Shown piece after piece: positions 27,718 through 36,892 of a stretch of DNA of 64,000 bases. The notes below the pieces were generated by a model. The model worked only from the letters and a program-made list of their open reading frames with translations, was not told the origin of the DNA and did not search any database. The stretch covers positions 2,480,001 through 2,544,000 of the forward strand of contig NZ_CP017688.1 of NCBI RefSeq assembly GCF_001831475.1, given 5' to 3'. Position 1 is the first letter of the stretch, and each line of letters starts with the position of its first letter. The translations under genes were made by a program, and so were the position numbers. The stretch comes from Flavobacterium crassostreae. Its GTDB lineage: Bacteria > Bacteroidota > Bacteroidia > Flavobacteriales > Flavobacteriaceae.

Positions 27718-28668
27718 CTACACACAAATTCTGGCTACAATTTCAGAAACCAAACCAATCTCCGTAGTATTCTCAATAGTAGGTCCAGCCACCCAAACCG
27801 TTTTATAAGTCACCTCCGTAGCAGCCTTGGTTACTGCATTCGAACCAATCATGTACCGAACCATTTTAACCCATTTCTTCAACGCCTTATTTTTATTCAA
27901 AGTTCTTTCAATCCAAGTCTGCTTTGTGCCCACCTTCTGGACATAAGGCGTATTTATAACCGTACAAGGAGTTCCCGAAATTTTTTCGGTCACCACAATA
28001 TCTTTCGCCTTATAATCCACACAAGCCTGTTTGTACTCCTGAGACACCCCAGACTCCACCGAGGCTATAAAAGGACTCCCCACCGAAACTCCAATAGCAC
28101 CATAAGACAACATGGTATCCAACTCCGCCTTAGTGCTTACTCCGCCTGCCGATATAACCGGCAAATCGGTGTTTTGGTTCAACTCCTTTATCAATTCTTC
28201 AGGAGATCTGTTGCCTCTATGTCCACCTGCTTGGTTGTTGACCGCAATTAAAGCATCTGCTCCCAAAGCGGCTACCTTTTGGGCAAAAGCCAAATCCGTT
28301 ACGTCACAAAAAACTTTAATCCCAACTTTATGAGCAGCTGCAATAGTCTCTTCAGGAGAACCCAAAGAGGTAATGATAAAATCTACTTTTTCTTGGCACA
28401 AAACAGCCAATTGGTCTTTGTATTTAATATTTGATTTATTAACAATCAAATTATATCCAAAACTCCCACCAGCTACTTTGGCCTGTTGCAACTCCTTAAT
28501 AGAGTCCCGGAGCTCCTCTAGGGTTCTATAATTCAAAGCCGGAATACATCCAGCAACACCCGACTTCATGCCTTCAATTACCATTTTAGTATTCGAAACC
28601 AAAAACATAGGAGCCATAATCAAAGGGTACTTGATTTGTAATAACGAAGTAAGTGTTGGTTTTATCAT
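27718..28668 (-). CDS. Nitronate monooxygenase family (2-nitropropane dioxygenase-like) flavoprotein
   Basis: The 316-residue TIM barrel starts with IKYPLIMAPMFLVSN, the FMN-binding first strand of the NMO/2-NPD family, and carries NNQAGGHRG (with the catalytic-region His) and PVISAGGVSTKAEL, where phosphate-binding glycines are expected. Members oxidise nitronates or act as related FMN enzymes, and many flavobacterial copies are of unknown substrate. The gene is preceded by a -7 box at 28702-28695. Confidence 0.87.
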   Translation of the reverse strand: MIKPTLTSLLQIKYPLIMAPMFLVSNTKMVIEGMKSGVAGCIPALNYRTLEELRDSIKELQQAKVAGGSFGYNLIVNKSNIKYKDQLAVLCQEKVDFIITSLGSPEETIAAAHKVGIKVFCDVTDLAFAQKVAALGADALIAVNNQAGGHRGNRSPEELIKELNQNTDLPVISAGGVSTKAELDTMLSYGAIGVSVGSPFIASVESGVSQEYKQACVDYKAKDIVVTEKISGTPCTVINTPYVQKVGTKQTWIERTLNKNKALKKWVKMVRYMIGSNAVTKAATEVTYKTVWVAGPTIENTTEIGLVSEIVARICV

Positions 28669-28694
28669 TTTATTTTCTTTTTTTAGAATAATAA

Positions 28695-28702
28695 CAAATA
28701 TA
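28695..28702 (-). promoter_or_regulatory. Predicted -7 box of the nitronate monooxygenase gene
   Basis: TATATTTG on the minus strand (28702-28695) lies 26 bases before the ATG at 28668; no clear -33 element is visible. Confidence 0.45.
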
Positions 28703-28872
28703 ATTCAATTTAGTATGCGTGCCTAGTATTTTTAATACAAAAACAGATTCGTCTTTGCATGATCTCTTTTTAAACAAATCCGTAATAAAAACAATTAGGA
28801 CTACAGCTCAAAACCTTGGTTCACAGCAACCAATATAGTGCTTTTAAACTACAAAATTCTAAAATTAAATAC

Positions 28873-28909
28873 AAAAGAGGCTATAGATATAGCATCCATA
28901 GCCTCTTTT
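28873..28909. terminator. Terminator-like hairpin in the pdxH downstream region
   Basis: A 12-bp perfect stem (28873-28884 with 28898-28909, AAAAGAGGCTAT) and a 13-nt loop with T runs on both strands. It is about 190 bases downstream of the pdxH stop and is its nearest strong terminator. Confidence 0.6.
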
Positions 28910-29097
28910 TAACTAACTAAAATAAACAAGTGTTTTTTTTAAATCCAATACCTAAAAATCAATACAATTGCTTTTCAAATAGATTTAGAATTAAAAATAA
29001 TACTAAAGTTACATAAAATACAAATACAAACCCTAATAAAGAGACCAAAATCGATTGTTTTAACAACAAATAACAGATTTTACTTACCATACTATAA

Positions 29098-29742
29098 TTA
29101 AGGAGACAATCGTTCTATCTTCCAGCTATAATCCTCTTGACTAGTGTACCGGATTCTGTCATGCAAACGGTTGGGTCTGCCTTGCCAAAATTCTACCGTG
29201 ATAGGAACTACCAAATAACCGCCCCAGTGTTGTGGCCTAGGTATAACGATACTCTCGTATTCTTGCTCGAGTTTGGATAAATTTTGTTCCAAATAATCCC
29301 TAGAAGAAACCACCTCGCTTTGGTTAGAAACATGGGCACCTAATTTGCTGCCATCCGGACGAGAGTCAAAATAAGCATCCGATACCATTTCGTGGGTTTT
29401 TTGGGCAATTCCTTTAATGATTACTTGACGCTCCATTCCATGCCAAAAAAAAGAAAGACACACATTTGGGTTGGCCGCAATTGCTTTTCCTTTTTCAGAA
29501 TTGTAATTGGTATAAAAAATAAATCCTTCTTCGGTAAATTTTTTCAAAAGCACCACTCTTGATTTTGGAAAACCATCGGTACCAATTGTAGCTACTGTCA
29601 TAGCGTTTACCTCTTCGGTACCACCAAATTCTTCTGTTTCATGAAACCATCTATGAAATAGGTTTATTGGGTCTTCGGGAACATTGGTTTCTAACAATTC
29701 ACTCTTTTCGTAGGATTTTCTATAATTACTCAGATCATTCAT
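29098..29742 (-). CDS. pdxH: Pyridoxamine 5'-phosphate oxidase
   Basis: The 214-residue FMN protein has the split-barrel order of PdxH: RVVLLKKFTEEGFIFYTNY, the FMN-binding region FFWHGMERQVIIKG, SDAYFDSRPDGSKLGAHVS, and the C-terminal WGGYLVVPITVEFWQGRPNR, which is diagnostic. It oxidises pyridoxamine or pyridoxine 5'-phosphate to PLP. It is 35 bases downstream of rnz in the same direction and may share its transcript. Confidence 0.96.
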   Translation of the reverse strand: MNDLSNYRKSYEKSELLETNVPEDPINLFHRWFHETEEFGGTEEVNAMTVATIGTDGFPKSRVVLLKKFTEEGFIFYTNYNSEKGKAIAANPNVCLSFFWHGMERQVIIKGIAQKTHEMVSDAYFDSRPDGSKLGAHVSNQSEVVSSRDYLEQNLSKLEQEYESIVIPRPQHWGGYLVVPITVEFWQGRPNRLHDRIRYTSQEDYSWKIERLSP

Positions 29743-29777
29743 CGTGTGCTTTTTTTATAGGTTATACGTATAATTGG

Positions 29778-30683
29778 TTAAAATTCAAAGCTTTTACCAT
29801 CTTCTGCCAGTAAAACATCTGGAAACACCTCCATGGCTTCTTGCGCAAACAAAGTAGTGTTTTTATAACGTGTAGAATAATGACCCAAAATCAAGTGCTG
29901 TACTTTGGCCTTGAGTGCAATTGCAGCGGCTTGTTTTGCGGTAGAATGCATGGTTTTAGCCGCTAATGCCGCTTCCGACTCTAAAAAAGTAGCCTCATGG
30001 TAGAGTACATCTACGTTTTCTAACAAAGGGATCAGAGCTTCATTATAAGCAGTATCCGAACAAAAGGCATAACGCATGGGCTTGGGCGGGTCAAAAGAAA
30101 GTGTTTTGTTATCTAATACCTCTCCCGTATCTAAGGTAATATCTTTGCCGTTTTTAATGTTTTGGTAGTAACATTTTTCAATGTTGTGGTGCTGAACTGC
30201 GGCAATATTTAGGGTTCTAGGGGCGCTTTTTTCTTCAAACAAAAAACCGTTAGTATAAATCCGATGTTTTAAAGGCAGGGTTTTTACCACAACTTTATCG
30301 TCTTGATAAATTAGGGTACTTTCGGTGGATTCTAACTCATGAAAAATTAACTTATAATTAGTCCAAGAGTTGGCTAACTTTAGCTGTAGTATTATAATTT
30401 CTTTTATTCCTTTTGGGCCATAAATATGTAAATCTGTAGTTCTGTTGAGTAGCATAAAGGTCGAAATTAGCCCTATTAGCCCAAAAAAATGATCCCCATG
30501 CAAATGAGAAATAAAAATACGGTTAATTTTAGAAAATTTTATTTTGTTTTTGCGCAGCTGTACTTGTGTCCCCTCACCACAATCAATTAGAAATAGTTGG
30601 TTTTTTATTTCTACTATTTGTGCCGTAGGATTGGTAAAGGTACGTGGTGTGGCAGCATAGCAGCCAAGTATAGTTAGATTCAA
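29778..30683 (-). CDS. rnz: Ribonuclease Z
   Basis: The 301-residue protein is a metallo-beta-lactamase-fold RNase with the metal motif SHLHGDH (59-65), DCGEGTQ before it, and the later His and Asp ligands in FCSDTAYN and LILGHYSTRY. It trims the 3' ends of tRNA precursors. The start is TTG at 30683: relatives begin MKLTILGCYAATPRTF, this protein begins at the same point, and a stop codon lies 4 codons upstream, so no ATG is available. Confidence 0.94.
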   Translation of the reverse strand: MNLTILGCYAATPRTFTNPTAQIVEIKNQLFLIDCGEGTQVQLRKNKIKFSKINRIFISHLHGDHFFGLIGLISTFMLLNRTTDLHIYGPKGIKEIIILQLKLANSWTNYKLIFHELESTESTLIYQDDKVVVKTLPLKHRIYTNGFLFEEKSAPRTLNIAAVQHHNIEKCYYQNIKNGKDITLDTGEVLDNKTLSFDPPKPMRYAFCSDTAYNEALIPLLENVDVLYHEATFLESEAALAAKTMHSTAKQAAAIALKAKVQHLILGHYSTRYKNTTLFAQEAMEVFPDVLLAEDGKSFEF

Positions 30684-30739
30684 TCTAAAAAATTATGGGT
30701 TAATCTAAAGCAAGGTACTACCGCAATAGTAAGGTCGAT

Positions 30740-31072
30740 TTAAAATCCTAAATCTCGGGTTATTTCGTCCATTTCAATAATATCATGGGCTTCTAACAAG
30801 GATGGAACTACTATTAATGCTTCTGTAACGGCGTTAAAATCTATGGCGTCTGCTACAATTACAAAAGATTTTTGGGCGTTTGTATGTTGTTCTGCAAGGG
30901 GCAAAAACAGTTCTAAATCGGTATTATTAAGCGCTTTATAACTCAAAAGATCGATGGTGATGTTCTGCTTTTCAAAAGTTTTATATTGTTGGGTCACTTT
31001 AAGTATAAAAGAGGCCAAATCTCCTTGTGTATCTTTAAGTATAACGGCATGTGCTTTATGGTCCACTTTCAT
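30740..31072 (-). CDS. Conserved hypothetical protein, possible STAS-like fold, next to rnz
   Basis: The 110-residue protein is acidic and cytosolic. Its predicted alternation of strands and helices (IDLLSYKALNNTDLELFLPLAEQH, then SFVIVADAIDF) is like the small STAS or anti-sigma-antagonist fold, but no phosphorylatable serine motif is clear. Database entries for this family sometimes carry the name of the neighbouring rnz; no nuclease motif is present. It lies 56 bases upstream of rnz and 53 downstream of pyrB. Confidence 0.7.
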   Translation of the reverse strand: MKVDHKAHAVILKDTQGDLASFILKVTQQYKTFEKQNITIDLLSYKALNNTDLELFLPLAEQHTNAQKSFVIVADAIDFNAVTEALIVVPSLLEAHDIIEMDEITRDLGF

Positions 31073-31125
31073 TGTGTTTTGTTTAAAGAATTACTAGGTG
31101 GCTAAGGTAATAAGGTTTTATTAAA

Positions 31126-32052
31126 TTATTGGATTTTTGAAGCCAAAAGATAGATTACAGCCATTCTAATTGCTACACCGTTTTCTACTTGGTTCAAAAT
31201 TACAGATTGTTTAGAATCTGCTACATCAGAGGTTATTTCTACCCCTCTATTTATTGGACCAGGATGCATTACTACTATTTCTTTATTTAAGGAGTCTAAT
31301 AGGGTTTTATCTAGGCCATATTGTTGTGCATATTCTCTGGTTGACGGAAAATAATTCACGTCCATACGTTCGTTTTGTACTCGTAGCATATTGGCTACAT
31401 CACACCATTCTAATGCTTTTCGTAAATTTGGCTCTACGCTAACCCCCAAAGAGGTTATGAATTTTGGAATTAAGGTTTTAGGACCACATACTTTAACTTC
31501 TGCACCTTGCATTTGCAGGGCATAAATATTAGAAAGCGCTACTCTGGAGTGCAAAATATCGCCTACAATCACTACTTTTTTTCCTGCCACATCGCCTAAT
31601 TTTTCTCTAATGGAGTAACTATCCAATAAGGCTTGCGTGGGGTGTTCATGGGCTCCATCTCCTGCGTTTACAATACTTGCTTTTACATTTTTGGACAAAA
31701 AATAAGCCGCTCCAGGAGTAGCATGACGCATCACTACCATATCTACTTTCATAGAAAGAATATTATTGACTGTATCTATCAGGGTTTCGCCTTTTTTTAC
31801 AGAAGATTGTGCCGCCGAAAAACTTATAACATCCGCCGATAGTCTTTTTTGGGCTAACTCAAAAGAAAGTTTGGTACGGGTACTGTTTTCAAAAAAAATA
31901 TTTGCTATGGTAATATCGCGTAACGAAGGTACTTTTTTAATAGGGCGATTGATAACTTCTTTAAAATGATCTGCAGTCTCAAAGATAAGATCAATATCAT
32001 TTGGGGTAATGTATTTGATGCCTAATAAATGATTTACGCTTAATTCTTTCAT
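31126..32052 (-). CDS. pyrB: Aspartate carbamoyltransferase catalytic subunit
   Basis: From the ATG at 32052 the protein has 308 residues, the usual length. It carries the carbamoyl-phosphate loop FFENSTRT (53-60), the KKGETLIDTV loop, the HPTQALLD motif and the aspartate-side HPGPINRG. It makes carbamoyl-aspartate in pyrimidine synthesis. The frame is open 13 codons further upstream, but that extension is not family-like and would run towards pyrR. No pyrI is present next to it. Confidence 0.96.
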   Translation of the reverse strand: MKELSVNHLLGIKYITPNDIDLIFETADHFKEVINRPIKKVPSLRDITIANIFFENSTRTKLSFELAQKRLSADVISFSAAQSSVKKGETLIDTVNNILSMKVDMVVMRHATPGAAYFLSKNVKASIVNAGDGAHEHPTQALLDSYSIREKLGDVAGKKVVIVGDILHSRVALSNIYALQMQGAEVKVCGPKTLIPKFITSLGVSVEPNLRKALEWCDVANMLRVQNERMDVNYFPSTREYAQQYGLDKTLLDSLNKEIVVMHPGPINRGVEITSDVADSKQSVILNQVENGVAIRMAVIYLLASKIQ

Positions 32053-32120
32053 TTTTGTATGGTTAAAATAGTATATAAGGTTAGCGGTCAAATTTCACAA
32101 CGTTGTGGATCTGAGTGGAT

Positions 32121-32660
32121 TTAATTAGTGATTAAGTAAACGGCATCTTCTCCTTGGTTTTCTTTCCAATTTACTTTTACTTTTTCGTTGTTAATTGCAT
32201 CTACTTGTCTGCCTCTATAGTCAGGCTGTATTGGCAAATTACGACTAAAACGCCTATCTATTAAAACCAACAATTCAATCTCTGCGGGTCTTCCAAAGGA
32301 CTGAATTGCAGTCAAAGCCGCCCGAATACTTCTACCGGTAAACAACACGTCATCTATAAAAATAACTTTTTTGTTTTCGACAATAAAATTAATTTTGGTT
32401 TTATTGGCCTCTAATGGTTTTTCGGTTCTACGAAAATCATCTCTAAAAAAAGTAATATCCAAATAACCCAATTGAATCTCTGGGGTATGGTACTCTTTTT
32501 CTAAAATTGTCTTTAATCGTTCTGCCATAAATGTTCCTCGGGGCTGAATCCCCACAAGAATGGTGTCTTTAAAATCGAGATGTTTTTCAATCAATTGACA
32601 AGCCAAACGGTGTAAAATGATGTTGACTTCTTTGGAATTAAGTAAAACTTTTTGAGTCAT
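32121..32660 (-). CDS. pyrR: PyrR-type uracil phosphoribosyltransferase / regulatory protein
   Basis: From the ATG at 32660 the protein is 179 residues, the common length for PyrR. The PRPP-binding loop VIFIDDVLFTGRSIRAAL and the GIQPRGTFMAERL segment are clear. In Firmicutes it binds pyr mRNA to cause attenuation and also has UPRTase activity. Here the leader to the start codon looks only about 20 nt, so attenuation by this protein on its own transcript seems unlikely. It precedes pyrB by 68 bases. Confidence 0.93.
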   Translation of the reverse strand: MTQKVLLNSKEVNIILHRLACQLIEKHLDFKDTILVGIQPRGTFMAERLKTILEKEYHTPEIQLGYLDITFFRDDFRRTEKPLEANKTKINFIVENKKVIFIDDVLFTGRSIRAALTAIQSFGRPAEIELLVLIDRRFSRNLPIQPDYRGRQVDAINNEKVKVNWKENQGEDAVYLITN

Positions 32661-32684
32661 AATGCTATATAAGGTTTGGTTGGG

Positions 32685-32692
32685 CAAATATA
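32685..32692 (-). promoter_or_regulatory. Predicted -7 box of pyrR-pyrB
   Basis: TATATTTG on the minus strand (32692-32685) lies 25 bases before the pyrR ATG. The implied leader is about 20 nt and contains no hairpin. Confidence 0.5.
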
Positions 32693-32893
32693 CAAATTCC
32701 TGTTTAGGATTTCTAAATTATAGCTTTAGAATATTCTGTGTTTTTTTTAATCTAAAATCCCCTATTTAAAAGAACCCGTTGAAAGCATCAGAGATTGTAA
32801 TTACTAATTTATGTCACCAATCAAAACCCGAATGATGGTTTAGGCTTTTTTTGGCAAAACCCAATGTATTATTTAACACTTATAGTAACTAAA

Positions 32894-32925
32894 AAAAGCA
32901 CTTGAGATAATCTACAAGTGCTTTT
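32894..32925 (-). terminator. Collagenase gene terminator
   Basis: An 11-bp perfect stem (32894-32904 with 32915-32925, AAAAGCACTTG), with a 10-nt loop, lies 36 bases after the stop codon of the collagenase gene and ends in a run of seven T on the minus strand. Confidence 0.8.
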
Positions 32926-32960
32926 AATATATTACTCAAAAAAATAAGAAAAAAAACGAA

Positions 32961-35900
32961 TTATTTTATTATTAATTTTTTTGTCTGCTTGAATATTCCA
33001 TCTGAAACCACTACAAGATACATCCCGCTTGAAAGACCTTTAAGGCTATAACTTAATGGGTTTTTAATTACATCAATAACAGCACCTTCTAAATTGTATA
33101 TTGTTGTAGTTATTTTGTTGGTATCCATGTTGGTAAAACTAAAATTTACTGTTTCTGAGGCTGGATTAGGATACATTGCAAACCCTTTTTTCTTTAATTC
33201 ATAAAACAAGGTAGAGAGCGTGAATGTTTTGTCATTCAAATTTGCTACGGCATAACTCCAAGGGCTAAATTCGGTAGCATTTTTTGCTCTAACTCTAAAA
33301 TCATATATTGTTTGTGTACCCGATTTAGGTACCCATAATAATCCTTCGATAGTAGTCGAAAAAGAAGTCCATTCTCCCAAACTATTTTTTAGTTCTATTT
33401 CATATACCGTAGCATTTATAACGGTATTCCAATAGGCATAAAAGCCCGTATCATATAGATCCCCATCGGTAATTATAGGTTTTGCTAAGGTGGTTTGTGT
33501 TGGAGTGATTGACATAGGGACAACAACAACATTAGAAAACATAGAGGAAACAGCATTTGATTTAGCAGTTACCCGATACGAATACGTTACCCCTGCCATT
33601 AAACCTGTGTCAGTATATGTTGTTGCATCAGCACTAAGGGTGGCCAAAAGATTGTATACTCCATTTGGCAAGGCTCTTTCTACCACATAAGATGTTTCGT
33701 TTGTAGCGTTATCAATCCAACTTAACTCAACCATTAACGAGCTAATATTTGGCAATGCTACCAAATTAGTTGGTGTTGCAATGCTTACGGTATTGGAACT
33801 AGATTTCACCAAAACCGAATAATCTTCAACTTCTCCAAAGTAAGAATCTTCACCACACGGATCAGAGGTTTTTCCATAAGAATAACGCACCCGCATCCTT
33901 GTAACTCCTGGAGTTGCATTTGAAGGTATTAAAATTGATCCAACCGCATTTATTCCTTCATAAGAAAACACCCGTTCTCCTGGGTCAGTAAACAGTCCGT
34001 TTTGATTCCAGTCTATCCAGACGTTTATATTGTTTCCTTGGGCTGAATGCGCTGGATAAACCTCAATTGGGTACGATTTACCTGGATCTACTTGAGCCAA
34101 AAAATTAGTAAAATCAGCATACCCATTTAGAGGAAACCCTTGAGAATCATTATTTATATTAGCAAAGGTAACATTTAGTATGCTGGAATAGTCATAAACT
34201 ACAGATGCATTACAATACACTCTAGTTGGCTTAGAATAAATACTAATATAATCCTTTTTTAGCATCGTATTGCTGGAGTTATTGTTTCCGTTTACAACCA
34301 ATTCCACATTGTAGTTACCCGCCGACAGATAGTTCACAATAGGCTCTGCATCAGTACTAGTAGCAGGTGTTCCGCCAGGAAACGACCATAGATAACTTTT
34401 TATGTAACCCGTAGACTGATTTTTAAATTTTACAGACCCTCCAGTAATTGTTGCTACTGTTGAAGACGAAAATTGAGCATCAACCGCATCATCAACACTT
34501 GCATTCCTTAAGGGACCAGTTATGACGTAGGTGGCTGTATTTCCTGAAATATTTTTATAATATCCTGTGAGATATTTAAAATTATTTATCGTAGGACTTG
34601 TATTTAATTTTTTAATAAGATCATTGAGCGAGGTATCAAAATTGCCATTTGTAAAGGTCCCTGTAAGACTAAAACGTCTTAAAGAAGTCGTTGCCTCGAG
34701 TGCAGCTATAGCTGTTTTACCCGTTAGAGCGATAAATTCAGTTTGTACATCAGCCGGAGCGCCTACTGTATAAAGTTTATCCTCTTTCCATGGGGTTGTA
34801 ACAGCCCACCAATTTTCATGCTTTATCACAGTATTATTCAAATAATTAACAAACGAAGTTTGTAAGGCACTATTAGCTTTTAATTGGTTAATTTTTGCAT
34901 CATACCCCGCTACATCGTCTGCTCGAACCAACCTAACCAACTCTTTAGCGGTTGCCATATCGTTTTTGAACCAATGGGACCATAGCATGTTTCCATAACG
35001 GTAAAACTTAAACCCATTATTATAATCCGCACTCAAAATCTGACTTACTGTCATGTATTCTGAAGGGCCTTCATTTTTTATAGCACTACCTTGACTCTCA
35101 CGAATTGTCACGCCCTGAGTATCCGTACTTCCGGCAAAATGCTCTGCCATCCCTTCTTCAAACCAAACCAAACGATTATTTTTATAAATTGGAGACTCTC
35201 CCCAAAAACCATTAGCCATGTAGCGCCCCTGTAAATAATGTACGTACTCGTGTCTAAATAACTCTTCTAATGAAAAAGTACTTTCCATTGTTGTTCTTTC
35301 ATAAGTATAAAAAGTAGCGCCTCGTTCAATATACATCCCTCCATTGTTGGTGTCAATTCCATTTAACAAGGTTTGCCAATCTTGGTAGTTTGCCAAAGTA
35401 CCATAAACAACCATATTTAATTTAATGTTAGGGTCATTAGCCACAGCAGCATCTGTTTCTATAAATCTAAAAACTTGTGCTTGTACTTGCTTGGATGCAT
35501 AATATAATGGTAAAACAGTTTCGTAACTAAGAGGTGTTTTAACAACTAATTTACCATCATCAAAAGTAAAGGTATTAGGAAACAACATGTTGTCTATTTC
35601 GGACTTAATAGCATCTATGTTTTCACACAAGGAATAGGCTGAACAGTTTCCTGATTCGTTAATCGCCTTTATAATTCTGTACCAATTAGGAGTTAGTCTT
35701 GGCAATGTTTTCACAATATCTGCAAGATAAGGCTCTACTTTAGGTTTTAAAACAGAGCTAGTCATCATCCTAACCATTTCTCCAATAGAATTATTTGGAA
35801 TTAGCTCTAAGGTATTATTTGTCTTTAATTCTGAATCTGTTGCCAATTTTGACATTAAACTTATAAATTCAGAATCTGTATTTAAAGCCGATTCAAATAA

Positions 35901-36668
35901 AGGATCAACAGGTTGGATCCCTCTAAACATTAAAAAAAACATTCTGTTATATGCAGTAACGTATTTTTGCATTAAAGCATCGTCATTAACTATTGTTTTC
36001 CAATTGTCCAAAACTGTCAAGTTTTTCATGGCTGTTTTTACAACATTAATAATAGCAGGTTTATGCCTTAAACCTGTAGCATCACACATTATCAAATATT
36101 CATCTAAAATTAACAATGCATTTTCTGTAACATCCCATAAATGCGCATTGTTTGCGAAAGACTCCACGGCATTGTTATATTTTTGGGTAGAATTAGCATC
36201 AAAATTAACTGAAGTTTGAAAAAAATCATGATAACTAGCCGCATGCAAGTAGGTAGCAAGACCAAGCATACCACTATTTAATGTTCCATCGTGCGAGATA
36301 GAAATAGAATACATTTCTTGAGCAACAATAGCAACATTTGCATTAGAAAACAAAGAAGGCCCATAACTAGCATCAAATGAAAACAAAGTACGCAAACAGC
36401 CATCATAATCTGTAGCTGCTTTTAATTGTTGCACTAAAGCACTACCACTATAGGACGCCCATGTTGCCATTGTGCCAGGACAATTAGCTAAAAACTTATT
36501 TGTTTTTTTTATTGCTGTATTAGGTTCTTTCACAACACCTCTTGAACACACGGTCAATTGGTCTTTAGAATTATACAGTTCTTTAGGTGGAGCTTGTTGC
36601 CCCAAAACATTAAAGCCTAAAAACAACAAACCTACTTGCTGCATAATCTTAAATAGTTTTTTTTTCAT
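32961..36668 (-). CDS. Secreted M9-family collagenase-like metallopeptidase with PKD, GEVED and type IX sorting domains
   Basis: The 1235-residue protein has a signal peptide (about 1-24). A helical N-terminal half precedes the catalytic motif HEYVH (473-477) with EEGMAEHFAG about 25 residues later, the M9 (gluzincin) layout. Then come a PKD domain (about 725-800), a GEVED-type domain (about 876-951, DWNQNGLF and GEVEDYS), two fibronectin-III-like repeats (about 970-1146) and a C-terminal type IX sorting domain (about 1160-1235: FAMYPNPASETVNF, LSSGMYLVVV). It is expected to be exported to the cell surface or medium and to cut collagen or similar proteins. Substrate specificity is inference. 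Confidence 0.88.
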   Translation of the reverse strand: MKKKLFKIMQQVGLLFLGFNVLGQQAPPKELYNSKDQLTVCSRGVVKEPNTAIKKTNKFLANCPGTMATWASYSGSALVQQLKAATDYDGCLRTLFSFDASYGPSLFSNANVAIVAQEMYSISISHDGTLNSGMLGLATYLHAASYHDFFQTSVNFDANSTQKYNNAVESFANNAHLWDVTENALLILDEYLIMCDATGLRHKPAIINVVKTAMKNLTVLDNWKTIVNDDALMQKYVTAYNRMFFLMFRGIQPVDPLFESALNTDSEFISLMSKLATDSELKTNNTLELIPNNSIGEMVRMMTSSVLKPKVEPYLADIVKTLPRLTPNWYRIIKAINESGNCSAYSLCENIDAIKSEIDNMLFPNTFTFDDGKLVVKTPLSYETVLPLYYASKQVQAQVFRFIETDAAVANDPNIKLNMVVYGTLANYQDWQTLLNGIDTNNGGMYIERGATFYTYERTTMESTFSLEELFRHEYVHYLQGRYMANGFWGESPIYKNNRLVWFEEGMAEHFAGSTDTQGVTIRESQGSAIKNEGPSEYMTVSQILSADYNNGFKFYRYGNMLWSHWFKNDMATAKELVRLVRADDVAGYDAKINQLKANSALQTSFVNYLNNTVIKHENWWAVTTPWKEDKLYTVGAPADVQTEFIALTGKTAIAALEATTSLRRFSLTGTFTNGNFDTSLNDLIKKLNTSPTINNFKYLTGYYKNISGNTATYVITGPLRNASVDDAVDAQFSSSTVATITGGSVKFKNQSTGYIKSYLWSFPGGTPATSTDAEPIVNYLSAGNYNVELVVNGNNNSSNTMLKKDYISIYSKPTRVYCNASVVYDYSSILNVTFANINNDSQGFPLNGYADFTNFLAQVDPGKSYPIEVYPAHSAQGNNINVWIDWNQNGLFTDPGERVFSYEGINAVGSILIPSNATPGVTRMRVRYSYGKTSDPCGEDSYFGEVEDYSVLVKSSSNTVSIATPTNLVALPNISSLMVELSWIDNATNETSYVVERALPNGVYNLLATLSADATTYTDTGLMAGVTYSYRVTAKSNAVSSMFSNVVVVPMSITPTQTTLAKPIITDGDLYDTGFYAYWNTVINATVYEIELKNSLGEWTSFSTTIEGLLWVPKSGTQTIYDFRVRAKNATEFSPWSYAVANLNDKTFTLSTLFYELKKKGFAMYPNPASETVNFSFTNMDTNKITTTIYNLEGAVIDVIKNPLSYSLKGLSSGMYLVVVSDGIFKQTKKLIIK

Positions 36669-36726
36669 AGTTTTAAAATTTCACATCCTTTTAAGAATGT
36701 TGATTTACTTGTTAATTTAAAAACAA

Positions 36727-36734
36727 CAAATGTA
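36727..36734 (-). promoter_or_regulatory. Possible -7 box of the collagenase gene
   Basis: TACATTTG on the minus strand (36734-36727) lies 58 bases before the ATG; the -33 element is not clear. Confidence 0.35.
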
Positions 36735-36861
36735 TAATTATTTATTATTTTATAAAGATTTACAACAAAAAACATGATTTATTTTATAAAAATATGTTTT
36801 CAGGACACAAAAAGCATAACATTATTTGATAATTGTATAACTAGATATTTTATGTAAAAAC

Positions 36862-36869
36862 TAATTTTG
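36862..36869 (+). promoter_or_regulatory. Possible -7 box of the small lipoprotein gene
   Basis: TAATTTTG lies 23 bases before the ATG at 36893. The nearest TTG (36833) is slightly too far for a standard -33 element. Confidence 0.4.
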
Positions 36870-36892
36870 TAGTAAATCAAAAAAAAAGTATT

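Larger units (their letters stand above)
28669..29097. other. 429-bp intergenic region
   Basis: It contains the -7 box above and one hairpin at 28873-28909. The rest is AT-rich with no open frame of note and no promoter that would support a small RNA on either strand. Confidence 0.5.

Noticed and set aside
27539..27808. Open frame of 89 codons on the plus strand between msrB and the nitronate monooxygenase gene
   Set aside because: It runs through the GC-rich element and the terminator and overlaps the end of a well-supported gene; the translation has no recognisable features.
28669..29097. Small RNA ending at the hairpin 28873-28909
   Set aside because: I could not find a TAnnTTTG box at a suitable distance on either strand; the hairpin is more simply the pdxH terminator.
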